Shown here one piece after another: positions 50,468-58,234 of a stretch of 64,000 nt of DNA (position 1 is its first letter; every line of letters begins with the position of its first letter). The stretch is from Parabacteroides massiliensis (lineage in GTDB: Bacteria; Bacteroidota; Bacteroidia; Bacteroidales; Tannerellaceae), in the NCBI RefSeq assembly GCF_900155425.1, contig NZ_LT700190.1, positions 414,493 to 478,492 of the forward strand, in the 5' to 3' direction. Position numbers and translations under genes: made by a program. The notes below the pieces were generated by a model. The model saw nothing but the letters and a program-made list of their open reading frames with translations, had not been told where the DNA came from and ran no database searches.

Positions 50468-51040
50468 CTATATGGAGTGCTTGAATAGGAAAATCAGGAT
50501 AGGCAAATAGTCTTTCAGGCGCGAACGGAATATTTTCAGGCTTTTGGCGATGTGGTATTCTACGGTTTTGATATTAATGTTCAGCTCTTCGGCGATTTCA
50601 CGGTTTGTCTTGTTTTCGTAACGGCTTTTATAGAAGATGGTGCGGGTTTGTTCGGGCAGTTCGTCCAGTGTTTTCCGAATGATCTCACGCATCTCGACGG
50701 TGAAGAGCTCCGACGGGTCGCATGATTCGAGGGTGGAGATACGGAAATTTAATTCTCTGGCATTGTGGTTGAACAAATGTTCCTCCGCTTCTGTTCTTAC
50801 ATTCAGATGCCGTAAATGGTTTAATGACTTGTTTTTTATCGAAGTAAGGATATAAGCCAGAATATTCGTATCTGCGGAGAGTTCATGTCGTTTTTCCCAA
50901 TACTGCATCATTGCTTCTACATAAATATCTTCGGCAACAGCCCTGTCGCGTATGTAGGAATTGGCAAACAGGATAAAGGGCTCTTTGTATTGCTCAAAGA
51001 GTGTGGAAAATAGTCTCGTGTCTGTCTGTTGCTCTCCCAT
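50468..51040 (-). CDS. ECF-type RNA polymerase sigma factor
   Basis: 190 residues from the ATG at 51040 (MGEQQTDTRLFSTLFEQYKE); 25 upstream in-frame codons overlap the promoter. Region 2 is LFEQYKEPFILFANSYIRDRAVAEDIYVEAMMQYWEKR, and region 4 is LDELPEQTRTIFYKSRYENKTNREIAEELNINIKTVEYHIAKSLKIF. This is the FecI-like type found in Bacteroides utilisation loci. It would direct transcription of fecR/susCD when freed. A minus-strand TACATTTG box (51049-51056) lies only 8 bp upstream, so the mRNA may be nearly leaderless. Confidence 0.94.
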   Translation of the reverse strand: MGEQQTDTRLFSTLFEQYKEPFILFANSYIRDRAVAEDIYVEAMMQYWEKRHELSADTNILAYILTSIKNKSLNHLRHLNVRTEAEEHLFNHNARELNFRISTLESCDPSELFTVEMREIIRKTLDELPEQTRTIFYKSRYENKTNREIAEELNINIKTVEYHIAKSLKIFRSRLKDYLPILIFLFKHSI

Positions 51041-51073
51041 AAGTGATGCAAATGTAATAAAAAAGTGTTGCTG

Positions 51074-51107
51074 TTTGATGTTTGTGTGGTTAAAAGCATT
51101 ACTTTTG
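51074..51107 (+). promoter_or_regulatory. Promoter of the FKBP pair
   Basis: TACTTTTG (51100-51107) matches TAnnTTTG, with TTTG at 51074-51077 (22 bp) or 51081-51084 (15 bp). The start codon is 28 bp downstream. The sigma gene reads the other way from the same spacer. Confidence 0.5.
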
Positions 51108-51135
51108 TGGTTCATAATTAGTTGAAAAGAAAAGC

Positions 51136-51723
51136 ATGGATAAGATTAGTTACGCACTTGGCTTAAGTATCGGGAATAATTTCCAGAACTCAGGCATTAA
51201 TAATCTTCAGATTGAGGATTTTGTAAAAGGGTTGAAGGATGTGTTGAGCGGAGCACAACCGGAAATCAGTTACGATGAAGCAAAACAGGTTATCAACGAT
51301 TACTTCATGAATCTTCAGAAAGAAAGACTGGAGCTTAATAAGAAAGCCGGTGAAGAGTTCTTGAATATCAATAGAGGAAAAGCCGGAGTCGTTACCTTAC
51401 CCAGCGGTTTGCAGTATCAGGTGTTGAAGCAAGGCGAAGGCGCCAAGCCGACTGCTTCCGACAAGGTAAAATGCCATTATCACGGTACATTGATCAACGG
51501 AACGGTTTTCGACAGCTCTGTACAGCGTGGCGAACCCGCCGTATTCGGCGTGTCGCAGGTGATCCCCGGATGGGTGGAAGCGTTGCAGTTGATGCCGGTA
51601 GGTTCTAAATGGCGTCTTTTCATCCCCGCCAATTTAGCCTATGGCGAACATGGCGCGGGCGATGCGATCGAGCCGAATAGCGCGTTGGTTTTTGACGTCG
51701 AATTGTTGGATATAGTAAAATAA
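51136..51723 (+). CDS. FKBP-type peptidyl-prolyl isomerase, cytoplasmic
   Basis: 195 residues without a signal peptide. An N-terminal dimerisation domain (MDKISYALGLSIGNNFQNSG, residues 1-80) is followed by the FKBP core: LPSGLQYQVLKQGEGAKPTA, VKCHYHGTLINGTVFDSS, VIPGWVEALQLMPVGSKWRLFIPANLAYG and ALVFDVELLDI. The conserved Trp and Tyr/Phe of the active site are present. The fold is the FkpA/Mip type. It is followed 13 bp later by a lipoprotein paralogue; the two share a promoter. Confidence 0.94.
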   Translation: MDKISYALGLSIGNNFQNSGINNLQIEDFVKGLKDVLSGAQPEISYDEAKQVINDYFMNLQKERLELNKKAGEEFLNINRGKAGVVTLPSGLQYQVLKQGEGAKPTASDKVKCHYHGTLINGTVFDSSVQRGEPAVFGVSQVIPGWVEALQLMPVGSKWRLFIPANLAYGEHGAGDAIEPNSALVFDVELLDIVK

Positions 51724-51736
51724 CATAATAGAGAAA

Positions 51737-52447
51737 ATGAAAAAGATTAGTGTATTGGTTGCTACAGCGATTGTAGCTATGGGTATTACATCATGTGGTG
51801 ATTCACATAAAAGCGCCTCTCTGAAGACCGGCGCAGATAGTGTGAGCTATGCCATCGGTATCAGCACAGGTGCGGGTTACAAAGAGAATTTGAAAACTTT
51901 GCCGGGTGATCCTGCCAACGTTGATGATCTGATCGCCGGATTTATCCAGGCTATCAAGGGTGACTCTTCAGCTATGAAGATGACTCCGCAGGCTGCTCAG
52001 GCCTATATCCAGACTTACTTCATGGAAGCTTCTGCAAGAGATGCGAAGAAGACAAAGGAAGAAGGCGAAAAATTCCTGGCTGAAAACAAAACAAAGAAAG
52101 GTGTTATCACGACCGAAAGCGGTTTGCAGTATCAGGTCGTAACGGAAGGTACAGGCGCTAAGCCGACTGCCGACGATAAAGTGAAAGTCCACTACACAGG
52201 TACTTTGCTGGACGGAACTAAATTCGATAGCACAATGGACCGTGGCGGCGAACCGGCTGAATTCCCGGTTGGCGGTGTAATCAAAGGCTGGACGGAAGTG
52301 CTGCAATTGATGCCGGTAGGTTCTAAATATATCATTTGGGTTCCATCTGAACTGGCTTACGGCGAACGTGGAGCAGGACAGGATATCAAACCGAACAGCA
52401 CGCTGAAATTCGAAATCGAGCTGTTGGATATCGTAAAAGATAAATAA
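51737..52447 (+). CDS. FKBP-type peptidyl-prolyl isomerase, lipoprotein
   Basis: 236 residues; signal MKKISVLVATAIVAMGITSCGDS (lipobox ITSC). Same two-domain plan as its neighbour: an N-terminal helical domain (ADSVSYAIGISTGAGYKENL, about 35-125) and an FKBP domain (TESGLQYQVVTEGTGAKPTA, VKVHYTGTLLDGTKFDST, VIKGWTEVLQLMPVGSKYIIWVPSELAYG). It is expected to assist folding of exported proteins. Tandem duplication of the gene explains the pair, one copy kept inside and one exported. Confidence 0.94.
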   Translation: MKKISVLVATAIVAMGITSCGDSHKSASLKTGADSVSYAIGISTGAGYKENLKTLPGDPANVDDLIAGFIQAIKGDSSAMKMTPQAAQAYIQTYFMEASARDAKKTKEEGEKFLAENKTKKGVITTESGLQYQVVTEGTGAKPTADDKVKVHYTGTLLDGTKFDSTMDRGGEPAEFPVGGVIKGWTEVLQLMPVGSKYIIWVPSELAYGERGAGQDIKPNSTLKFEIELLDIVKDK

Positions 52448-52477
52448 GAGATAAACTATCGTTTTATACGGTTCGAG

Positions 52478-52517
52478 GCGGGCGGAATATGTTAAATAGC
52501 ATTTTTCGCCCGCTTTT
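52478..52517 (+). terminator. Terminator of the FKBP operon
   Basis: GCGGGCG (52478-52484) pairs with CGCCCGC (52507-52513), followed by TTTT. It lies 31 bp after the second FKBP gene. Confidence 0.8.
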
Positions 52518-52620
52518 ATTATTTATTTCATACTTTTTTCTTTCACAATGATATAGTATTGAAATTAATTATATACTTTTGATACATTAAATCTAAAAAG
52601 GAAAGTAAAGAGAACAAGCA

Positions 52621-53088
52621 ATGGAAAAGATAGACAAACTGGACCGGCAGATATTGAACATTATTTCAAAAAATGCCAGGATTCCTTTCAAGGATGTGGC
52701 CGAAGAATGTGGCGTTTCGCGAGCTGCCATCCATCAACGGGTACAACGCATGATTGATATGAATGTGATCGTTGGGTCAGGCTATCACATTAATCCGAAG
52801 ATTTTAGGTTACAACACGTGTACTTATATCGGCGTAAAGTTGGAACGCGGTTCGATGTACAAAGACGTGGTTCCCGAATTCGAGAAGATCCCTGAAGTGG
52901 TCGAATGCCATTTTACAACCGGACCGTATACGATGTTGATCAAGCTATACGCACGCGACAATGAACACCTGATGGAACTGCTGAATGCGCAGATACAGGA
53001 AATTCCGGGTGTGACCGCTACGGAAACGCTTATCTCTTTGCGACAGAGCGTAAAACGCGAAATCCCTATTTGTGATATATCCGAATAA
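52621..53088 (+). CDS. Lrp/AsnC-family transcriptional regulator
   Basis: 155 residues. The N-terminal helix-turn-helix is LDRQILNIISKNARIPFKDVAEECGVSRAAIHQRVQRM (about 7-44); the RAM/ligand-binding domain follows (YIGVKLERGSMYKDVVPEFE, EVVECHFTTGPYTMLIKLYARDNEHLMELL). These regulators form octamers and respond to amino acids. It is single and flanked by terminators. Targets cannot be read from this window. Confidence 0.94.
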   Translation: MEKIDKLDRQILNIISKNARIPFKDVAEECGVSRAAIHQRVQRMIDMNVIVGSGYHINPKILGYNTCTYIGVKLERGSMYKDVVPEFEKIPEVVECHFTTGPYTMLIKLYARDNEHLMELLNAQIQEIPGVTATETLISLRQSVKREIPICDISE

Positions 53089-53106
53089 GAAAAATAGGAC
53101 GTATGG

Positions 53107-53139
53107 GCCCGGCCTCGAATGAGTAGCCGGGCTTTTTTA
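53107..53139 (+). terminator. Terminator after the Lrp gene
   Basis: GCCCGGC (53107-53113) and GCCGGGC (53126-53132) followed by TTTTTT. Confidence 0.85.
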
Positions 53140-53155
53140 TGTGCCATACAATTTA

Positions 53156-53163
53156 TATTTTTG
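53156..53163 (+). promoter_or_regulatory. -7 box of the subtilase-xseA unit
   Basis: TATTTTTG matches TAnnTTTG and lies 21 bp before the subtilase start. No clear -33 element is present. Confidence 0.5.
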
Positions 53164-53184
53164 CGGAAAAAGATATAAGCAACC

Positions 53185-54555
53185 ATGTCAAAATATTTGT
53201 CCATACTGTTCCTTTGTTGTCTCCCGGCTTGGTTATGGGCCGGGGAGAATTATCGTTTTCGCGTCTATTTGAAAGATAAGGGAAACGACGGCTACCGGGT
53301 GGAAAAACCTGAAACCTTTCTTTCCAAAGAGGCGATCGAACGGAGAGCTAAAAACGGCATTGCCGTGACGGCGGCCGATTTTCCCATATCCCGGTCGTAT
53401 GTCGACATGTTGTCCGAGACGGGTGCGACCCCTGTCGTGCAAAGCAAATGGTTTGCGACCGTTGTGGTGGAAAGCCCCGACAGCATGGTCGCCGGACGAT
53501 TGCAGCAATTGGCAATTGTCGATTCCGTCAAATGGATTTGGAAAGGAAACTTGCGGGTTCCGGGCGAAGAGAAGAGTGAAGGCCGCTTCGTCTCGAAGGA
53601 CGAACCCCTGCGTAATGAATATGGTTATGCCCATAAACAGCTCAAGATGCTGAACGGAGAAAAATTGCATGAAGCCGGTTTCCGGGGCGAAGGAATGCGC
53701 GTGGCAGTGATCGATGCCGGTTTTATGAATGTAGACCGGCTATCGGCTTTCGATTCGCTCAGGCTGATAGGAACGCATAATGTCGTTTTTCCCGGTAAAA
53801 GCGTGTTTGTCGGAGATGACCACGGGACGAAGGTTCTTTCCTGCCTTGCGGCGGATATTCCGGGAGTGATGGTCGGGACCGCCCCGAAAGCCTCTTATCT
53901 GCTGATTAAGAGTGAGGACAGCGATTCCGAATATCCCATTGAAGAGGACTATTGGGCTGCCGCAGTCGAATATGCGGACAGTGCCGGCGTGGATGTGATC
54001 TCTTCGTCGCTCGGATATTTTGCTTTTGATACGGACGAACTGTCGTACGACCTGGATGCCTTGGATGGCAAGACGGCTATGATCAGCCGTGTGGCTGATT
54101 TGGCAGCCGGTAAAGGGATGCTCGTCTTTTGCAGTGCCGGCAACGAAGGAAACGGCGATTGGAAAAAGATCACGTTCCCGTCAGACGCAGCCGATATCTT
54201 TACGGTCGGGGCGATAACTGAAGATAAAAAGAAAAGCGTTTTCAGTTCCGTGGGTTTTACTGCTGACGGGCGTGTGAAGCCGGATGCCGTGGCGTTGGGT
54301 ACGGGCAGTTGCGTGATAGACCCCAGTGGTAGTGTCAGGTATGTGAACGGAACCTCTTTTGCCACGCCTATTCTTGCCGGAATGGGAGTTTGTCTCTGGC
54401 AATCACTGCCTTGGTTGAATAACAAGGAAATGATTGAATTGCTGCACCGTTCGTCCAGCCAATATAAACATCCGGATACGGAGTTAGGATACGGGATTCC
54501 CGATTTCTATAAAGCATATAAAAAGGAGAGGAAGAATGGGGTACGGGCAAAATGA
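53185..54555 (+). CDS. S8-family subtilisin-like protease
   Basis: 456 residues; signal peptide MSKYLSILFLCCLPAWLWAG. An inhibitor-like propeptide region (about 20-140) precedes the catalytic domain with Asp177 (VAVIDAGFMN), His213 (GDDHGTKVLSC) and Ser391 (NGTSFATPILAGM); the oxyanion Asn is in FCSAGNEGNG. All three catalytic residues are in place. It is exported to the periplasm or beyond. Its last 20 bases overlap the xseA start, so the two genes are coupled, an arrangement without obvious functional logic. Confidence 0.93.
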   Translation: MSKYLSILFLCCLPAWLWAGENYRFRVYLKDKGNDGYRVEKPETFLSKEAIERRAKNGIAVTAADFPISRSYVDMLSETGATPVVQSKWFATVVVESPDSMVAGRLQQLAIVDSVKWIWKGNLRVPGEEKSEGRFVSKDEPLRNEYGYAHKQLKMLNGEKLHEAGFRGEGMRVAVIDAGFMNVDRLSAFDSLRLIGTHNVVFPGKSVFVGDDHGTKVLSCLAADIPGVMVGTAPKASYLLIKSEDSDSEYPIEEDYWAAAVEYADSAGVDVISSSLGYFAFDTDELSYDLDALDGKTAMISRVADLAAGKGMLVFCSAGNEGNGDWKKITFPSDAADIFTVGAITEDKKKSVFSSVGFTADGRVKPDAVALGTGSCVIDPSGSVRYVNGTSFATPILAGMGVCLWQSLPWLNNKEMIELLHRSSSQYKHPDTELGYGIPDFYKAYKKERKNGVRAK

Positions 54556-55867
54556 TCAGAACCGGGAGCGACAGGAGCTTTCTTTGCTGGAGCTGAATAA
54601 CCGGGTGAAAGGGGCTGTCCTGAATGCATTTCCTGAGACATGCTGGGTACGGGCCGAGATGAGCGACGTGCGTACGAACGCTGCGTCCGGGCACTGTTAT
54701 CTGGAGTTTGTCGAGAAGAACGCGATAACCGGCCAGTTGGTGGCCAAGGCACGCGGTTCCATCTGGGCAAAGACTTTCCGGATGTTGAAGCCTTATTTTG
54801 AGATGGAAACCGGGCAGATGTTTGCCTCCGGCCTGAAAGTGCTGGTGAAAGTGTCGGTCGAGTTTCACGAACTTTACGGGTACAGCCTGACCGTGCTGGA
54901 TATCGACCCTGCCTATACGCTGGGAGACATGATACGAAGGCGGATGGAAATCATCCGGCAATTGAAGGAAGAAGGCGTTTTCACGCTGAATAAAGAATTG
55001 CCGTTCCCGACGTTGCCGAAACGGATCGCTGTCATCACTTCGCCTACGGCTGCCGGATACGAAGACTTCCTGAACCAGTTGGCAAACAACAAGGCCGGCT
55101 ATCCTTTCTATACGAAACTGTTTCCGGCTCTTATGCAGGGCGAACGGACGGAAGAGTCCGTGATTGCGGCATTGGACCGTGTGTACAGCCATGCCGACTG
55201 TTTCGATGTGGTCGTGATTATCCGGGGCGGTGGCGCTACTTCGGATCTGAATAGTTTCGATTCCTATCTGTTGGCAGCCAATTGTGCACAATTTCCGCTC
55301 CCTATCATAACCGGCATCGGACACGAACGCGATGATACGATCCTGGATATGGTAGCCCATACGCGGATGAAGACACCGACAGCCGTTGCCGAATTCCTGA
55401 TCGGGCAGATGGATAAAGCGGCTGGAGAGGTGGATGAACTGCAGCAGGACGTTTGTTCGTTGGCAACCGATATCCTGTTGAAACAAAAGAACTTCCTGCA
55501 ACTGTTGGGCAGCCGTCTGCCCGTCCTGGCAATAAACCGGATCGAACGGAATCGCTCGCTGCTCCAACGGATAGGCATGCAATTGCCGGCAAATGCCCAT
55601 GCCTTTCTGAAGCAACAGTCATCGAAATTGGATACGATACAAGTACGTTTGGCAAATCGTGCGGAAACTTGTCTGGCAGAGCAGAACCGTTTTGTCCAGT
55701 TGACCGAACAATTCATCAAAATGGCTTCTCCCGACTACGTATTGAAGCGAGGCTACAGCTTGACCCTGAAAGACGGCAAAATCGTCAAACATGCAGACGG
55801 CTTAAAAAGCGGTGATAATTTAACTGTACATTTCGTTGATGGCGAGGTGGAAACGGTGGTAAGATAA
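54536..55867 (+). CDS. xseA: Exodeoxyribonuclease VII large subunit
   Basis: 443 residues. An N-terminal OB-fold (LSLLELNNRVKGAVLNAFPE, CWVRAEMSDVRTNAASGHCY) binds single-stranded DNA. The catalytic region has PKRIAVITSPTAAGYEDFLNQL, VVVIIRGGGATSDLNSFDSY and PIITGIGHERDDTILDMVAHTRMKTPTAVAEFL, the conserved ExoVII core; the C-terminus is coiled coil and ends in the typical GYSLTLKDGKIV. ExoVII cuts single-stranded DNA from both ends and needs XseB, which is encoded at 57257 after an intrusion of two unrelated genes. The start has a strong AGGAGAGGAAG site upstream. Confidence 0.95.
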   Translation: MGYGQNDQNRERQELSLLELNNRVKGAVLNAFPETCWVRAEMSDVRTNAASGHCYLEFVEKNAITGQLVAKARGSIWAKTFRMLKPYFEMETGQMFASGLKVLVKVSVEFHELYGYSLTVLDIDPAYTLGDMIRRRMEIIRQLKEEGVFTLNKELPFPTLPKRIAVITSPTAAGYEDFLNQLANNKAGYPFYTKLFPALMQGERTEESVIAALDRVYSHADCFDVVVIIRGGGATSDLNSFDSYLLAANCAQFPLPIITGIGHERDDTILDMVAHTRMKTPTAVAEFLIGQMDKAAGEVDELQQDVCSLATDILLKQKNFLQLLGSRLPVLAINRIERNRSLLQRIGMQLPANAHAFLKQQSSKLDTIQVRLANRAETCLAEQNRFVQLTEQFIKMASPDYVLKRGYSLTLKDGKIVKHADGLKSGDNLTVHFVDGEVETVVR

Positions 55868-55889
55868 GAAAAACATTACTGATATGACT

Positions 55890-56144
55890 TCATTCTATCT
55901 CATTCACTGATTTCATGAAGGCTTCAAAATTGCTTGTGTCTACCGTACCCGCACTTTTTCCCGAACGTGCTTCCTCGATGGCTGCGATCGTTTCTGCATT
56001 TGGTTCGGTGTACATAGCGTCCATTAAAGTGCTCTCTACAAAATTATTTAGGCTTCTGTTTGCTTTTTTTGCGTGTTCCTGCAAAAGTTGCAACAAATCT
56101 TCACGCAAACGGAACGAAGTTTGTTTTCTTATCACTGCTTCCAT
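55890..56144 (-). CDS. Orphan RelB/DinJ-like ribbon-helix-helix antitoxin
   Basis: 84 residues. The N-terminus is a ribbon-helix-helix type: RKQTSFRLREDLLQLLQEHAKKANRSLNNFVESTLMD (about 6-42). The C-terminal 40 residues (NAETIAAIEEARSGKSAGTV, FEAFMKSVNEIE) look like the flexible toxin-binding tail of RelB/ParD-like antitoxins. No toxin gene lies beside it: downstream is the xseA end. It may control other genes, neutralise a toxin elsewhere, or be left over from a lost pair. It points against the xse genes and has its own canonical promoter. Confidence 0.75.
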   Translation of the reverse strand: MEAVIRKQTSFRLREDLLQLLQEHAKKANRSLNNFVESTLMDAMYTEPNAETIAAIEEARSGKSAGTVDTSNFEAFMKSVNEIE

Positions 56145-56163
56145 GTGTTATTATATTATATCA

Positions 56164-56195
56164 CAAAAATAATATATTTACAGTACAAAGACAAA
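56164..56195 (-). promoter_or_regulatory. Promoter of the orphan antitoxin
   Basis: On the minus strand, TTTG (56195-56192) and TATTTTTG (56171-56164) are spaced by exactly 20 bp, a full match to TTTG-N20-TAnnTTTG. The start codon is 19 bp downstream of the -7 box. Confidence 0.7.
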
Positions 56196-56429
56196 CTTTC
56201 AATATACTTAGTGCAAGTTACTGCAAAAACAAGCGATGTTAAATGAAAAAGTCGATGTTGAATTGTAGATATTATATGATAAACAAAATATTTTAGTAAC
56301 TTTGTTCCCGATAAATATAGCGATAGAAGTTTGTATATGTTTATAATTAGACACTGTGAATATACTACCAGTGTAGGGGATATACATGTGCTTTATTCAT
56401 TTTTGAGTACTTTACTCAGAGAGGAAGTC

Positions 56430-56437
56430 TAATTTTG
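56430..56437 (+). promoter_or_regulatory. -7 box of the outer-membrane barrel gene
   Basis: TAATTTTG matches TAnnTTTG, 50 bp before the start at 56488; TTTG at 56402-56405 is 24 bp upstream. Another box, TAACTTTG, lies at 56297-56304. The rest of 56145-56487 is AT-rich without a gene. Confidence 0.4.
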
Positions 56438-56487
56438 CCCTTGATAAATATCAAATAAAACGAATTGAAATATTAATACTGATTAAA

Positions 56488-57174
56488 ATGAAACGATTGC
56501 TTCTGTTGGCTGTATTGTTTATGAATATTATTTCTGTTGCTGCTCAGATAACATGGGTTCCGAGTGTGGGAATGAATGTCTCTTCTTATTCGAATATAGA
56601 AAAGGAAAATTCTTTTTCAGGTTATTATTTGGGGGTAGAAGCAAGATATGGATTTTCAGATTTGTGGGGGATAGAAAGTGGTCTCTTCCTCTCTCAGAAA
56701 GGGGCGAATAATATGATTGGTTCTCTTAATATAGAAGAGTATCCTTTTGACGTAGAGTTAGTAACGATGGAAACGAAGGTTACTTACTTGAGGCTTCCGC
56801 TTATGTTCTCAATAAAACAGACTCTTTATAAAGATCTTTTATTTCAATTTAGTGCCGGTCCTTATTTCTCGTATGGGATCATAAACAAGTCGACTTTGGG
56901 GAGGATGGACGGAAGCTATGCGATAGGTATTAATTCGTTTGAACCGATTTCGTTTGAAACTCAGGCATATGGCAAGAAACGATTTCCGGGATTCAACCGT
57001 TGGGATATTGGGGCTTGCTTTAAAGCGGATTTAATCATGTATAACTTTAAAATAGGCGCATTGTATGATTTGGGATGTTCTGATGTTTCAAGTGTTTTTC
57101 CTGTAAAAAGCGATAAAAACATATCCAATAGAACTTTTACGATTCAGATAGGTTATGTGTTTTCGCTGAAATAA
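56488..57174 (+). CDS. Outer-membrane beta-barrel protein (PorT-like)
   Basis: 228 residues; signal peptide MKRLLLLAVLFMNIISVAAQ. The remainder alternates aromatic and glycine residues in strand-like stretches (WVPSVGMNVSSYSN, YYLGVEARYGFSDLWGIESGLFLSQKG, TYLRLPLMFSIK) and ends YVFSLK, as expected for an eight-stranded barrel of the OMP_b-brl_2/PorT family. The cargo or partner is unknown. The gene is AT-rich relative to xseA and ispD around it and sits between xseA and xseB, suggesting insertion. Confidence 0.82.
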   Translation: MKRLLLLAVLFMNIISVAAQITWVPSVGMNVSSYSNIEKENSFSGYYLGVEARYGFSDLWGIESGLFLSQKGANNMIGSLNIEEYPFDVELVTMETKVTYLRLPLMFSIKQTLYKDLLFQFSAGPYFSYGIINKSTLGRMDGSYAIGINSFEPISFETQAYGKKRFPGFNRWDIGACFKADLIMYNFKIGALYDLGCSDVSSVFPVKSDKNISNRTFTIQIGYVFSLK

Positions 57175-57256
57175 ATGCAGATAGAGCAGAAATGGATATA
57201 TAATTTGTCTGATAATTGATTATATAGTATATTCGCTATCAAATATTGATAGCATC

Positions 57257-57454
57257 ATGTCTAAAACAGCAGAAACATATAATGAGGCAGTAGAGAAACT
57301 CCGTAAGATCGTCGCCGACATAGAGAATGGCGATCTGGACGTTGATATTCTTTCTGAAAAGGTAAAGGAAGCGACCCGGCTGATCAAATTGTGCAAGGAA
57401 AAGCTTTACAAGGCTGACGAAGAGGTCAAGAAAGTGTTGGAGGAGCTGGAGTGA
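57257..57454 (+). CDS. xseB: Exodeoxyribonuclease VII small subunit
   Basis: 65 residues, the normal size. The conserved core is [38 protein letters not shown], an antiparallel two-helix hairpin that decorates the XseA coiled coil. The stop overlaps the ispD start (TGATG). In compact genomes it directly follows xseA; here 1.4 kb of other genes lie between them. Confidence 0.93.
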   Translation: MSKTAETYNEAVEKLRKIVADIENGDLDVDILSEKVKEATRLIKLCKEKLYKADEEVKKVLEELE

Positions 57455-58149
57455 TGAAGAGATATGTCCTGATAGTCGCCGGAGGTCGCGGGTTGCGTAT
57501 GGGAAGCGACTTGCCGAAGCAGTTTATCCCGATGGAAGGGAAGCCTGTCCTGATGCATACGTTGGAGGCTTTTCACCGTTGGGATGCGTCTGCCGGTCTG
57601 GTCCTGGTGCTTCCGGAAGATCACCAACCTTATTGGGAGATGCTTTGCCGGGAGATAGGTTGCCGGGTCCCGCATCGGATTGCGAACGGAGGTGAAACGC
57701 GTTTTCACTCCGTCCGGAACGGATTGCGTTTCCTTTCGGATGAGATAGGAAACGCAACCGGAAGGGATGAAAAGATACTGGTGGCTGTGCACGACGGAGT
57801 ACGGCCTTTTGTCGCCCCCGAAGTCATCGGCCGGTGCTTTACGGAGGCCGATGTGTCGGGAGCTGCTATTCCGGTTGTGCCTGTGGTCGATTCTCTTCGC
57901 GAGTTTACCGGCGAGTCGAGCCGTCCGGTCGACCGTTCGCGTTATCAGGCGGTGCAAACCCCGCAGGTTTTCGAGTATGACTTGCTTTTGAAAGCGTATG
58001 AACAGCCTTACTCGGCGTTTTTTACCGACGACGCTTCGGTCGTGGAAGCTTTCGGACATCCGGTCAAGACTGTTCCGGGAAACCGGGAAAACATAAAAAT
58101 TACAACTCCGTTCGATCTGTTGGTGGCAAAGGCGCTGCTTGCAAAATAA
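57454..58149 (+). CDS. ispD: 2-C-methyl-D-erythritol 4-phosphate cytidylyltransferase
   Basis: 231 residues starting at ATG 57454, chosen over the GTG one codon earlier because it overlaps the xseB stop codon. The nucleotide-binding loop is [20 protein letters not shown]; other marks are [44 protein letters not shown] and [15 protein letters not shown], then a closing [17 protein letters not shown]. The enzyme makes CDP-methylerythritol in the MEP isoprenoid pathway in the cytoplasm. All core motifs are intact. Confidence 0.96.
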   Translation: MKRYVLIVAGGRGLRMGSDLPKQFIPMEGKPVLMHTLEAFHRWDASAGLVLVLPEDHQPYWEMLCREIGCRVPHRIANGGETRFHSVRNGLRFLSDEIGNATGRDEKILVAVHDGVRPFVAPEVIGRCFTEADVSGAAIPVVPVVDSLREFTGESSRPVDRSRYQAVQTPQVFEYDLLLKAYEQPYSAFFTDDASVVEAFGHPVKTVPGNRENIKITTPFDLLVAKALLAK

Positions 58150-58204
58150 GCATGTGATTTTATGCTTATTCTGATCGAATTGTAGTAAATAAGAAAATAA
58201 GTGC

Positions 58205-58212
58205 TATTTTTG
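58205..58212 (+). promoter_or_regulatory. -7 box of the AAA/DUF4143 gene
   Basis: TATTTTTG matches TAnnTTTG, 22 bp before the start at 58235. No clear -33 element. Confidence 0.45.
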
Positions 58213-58234
58213 TTTCTTAAAAGAACAAAGCATT

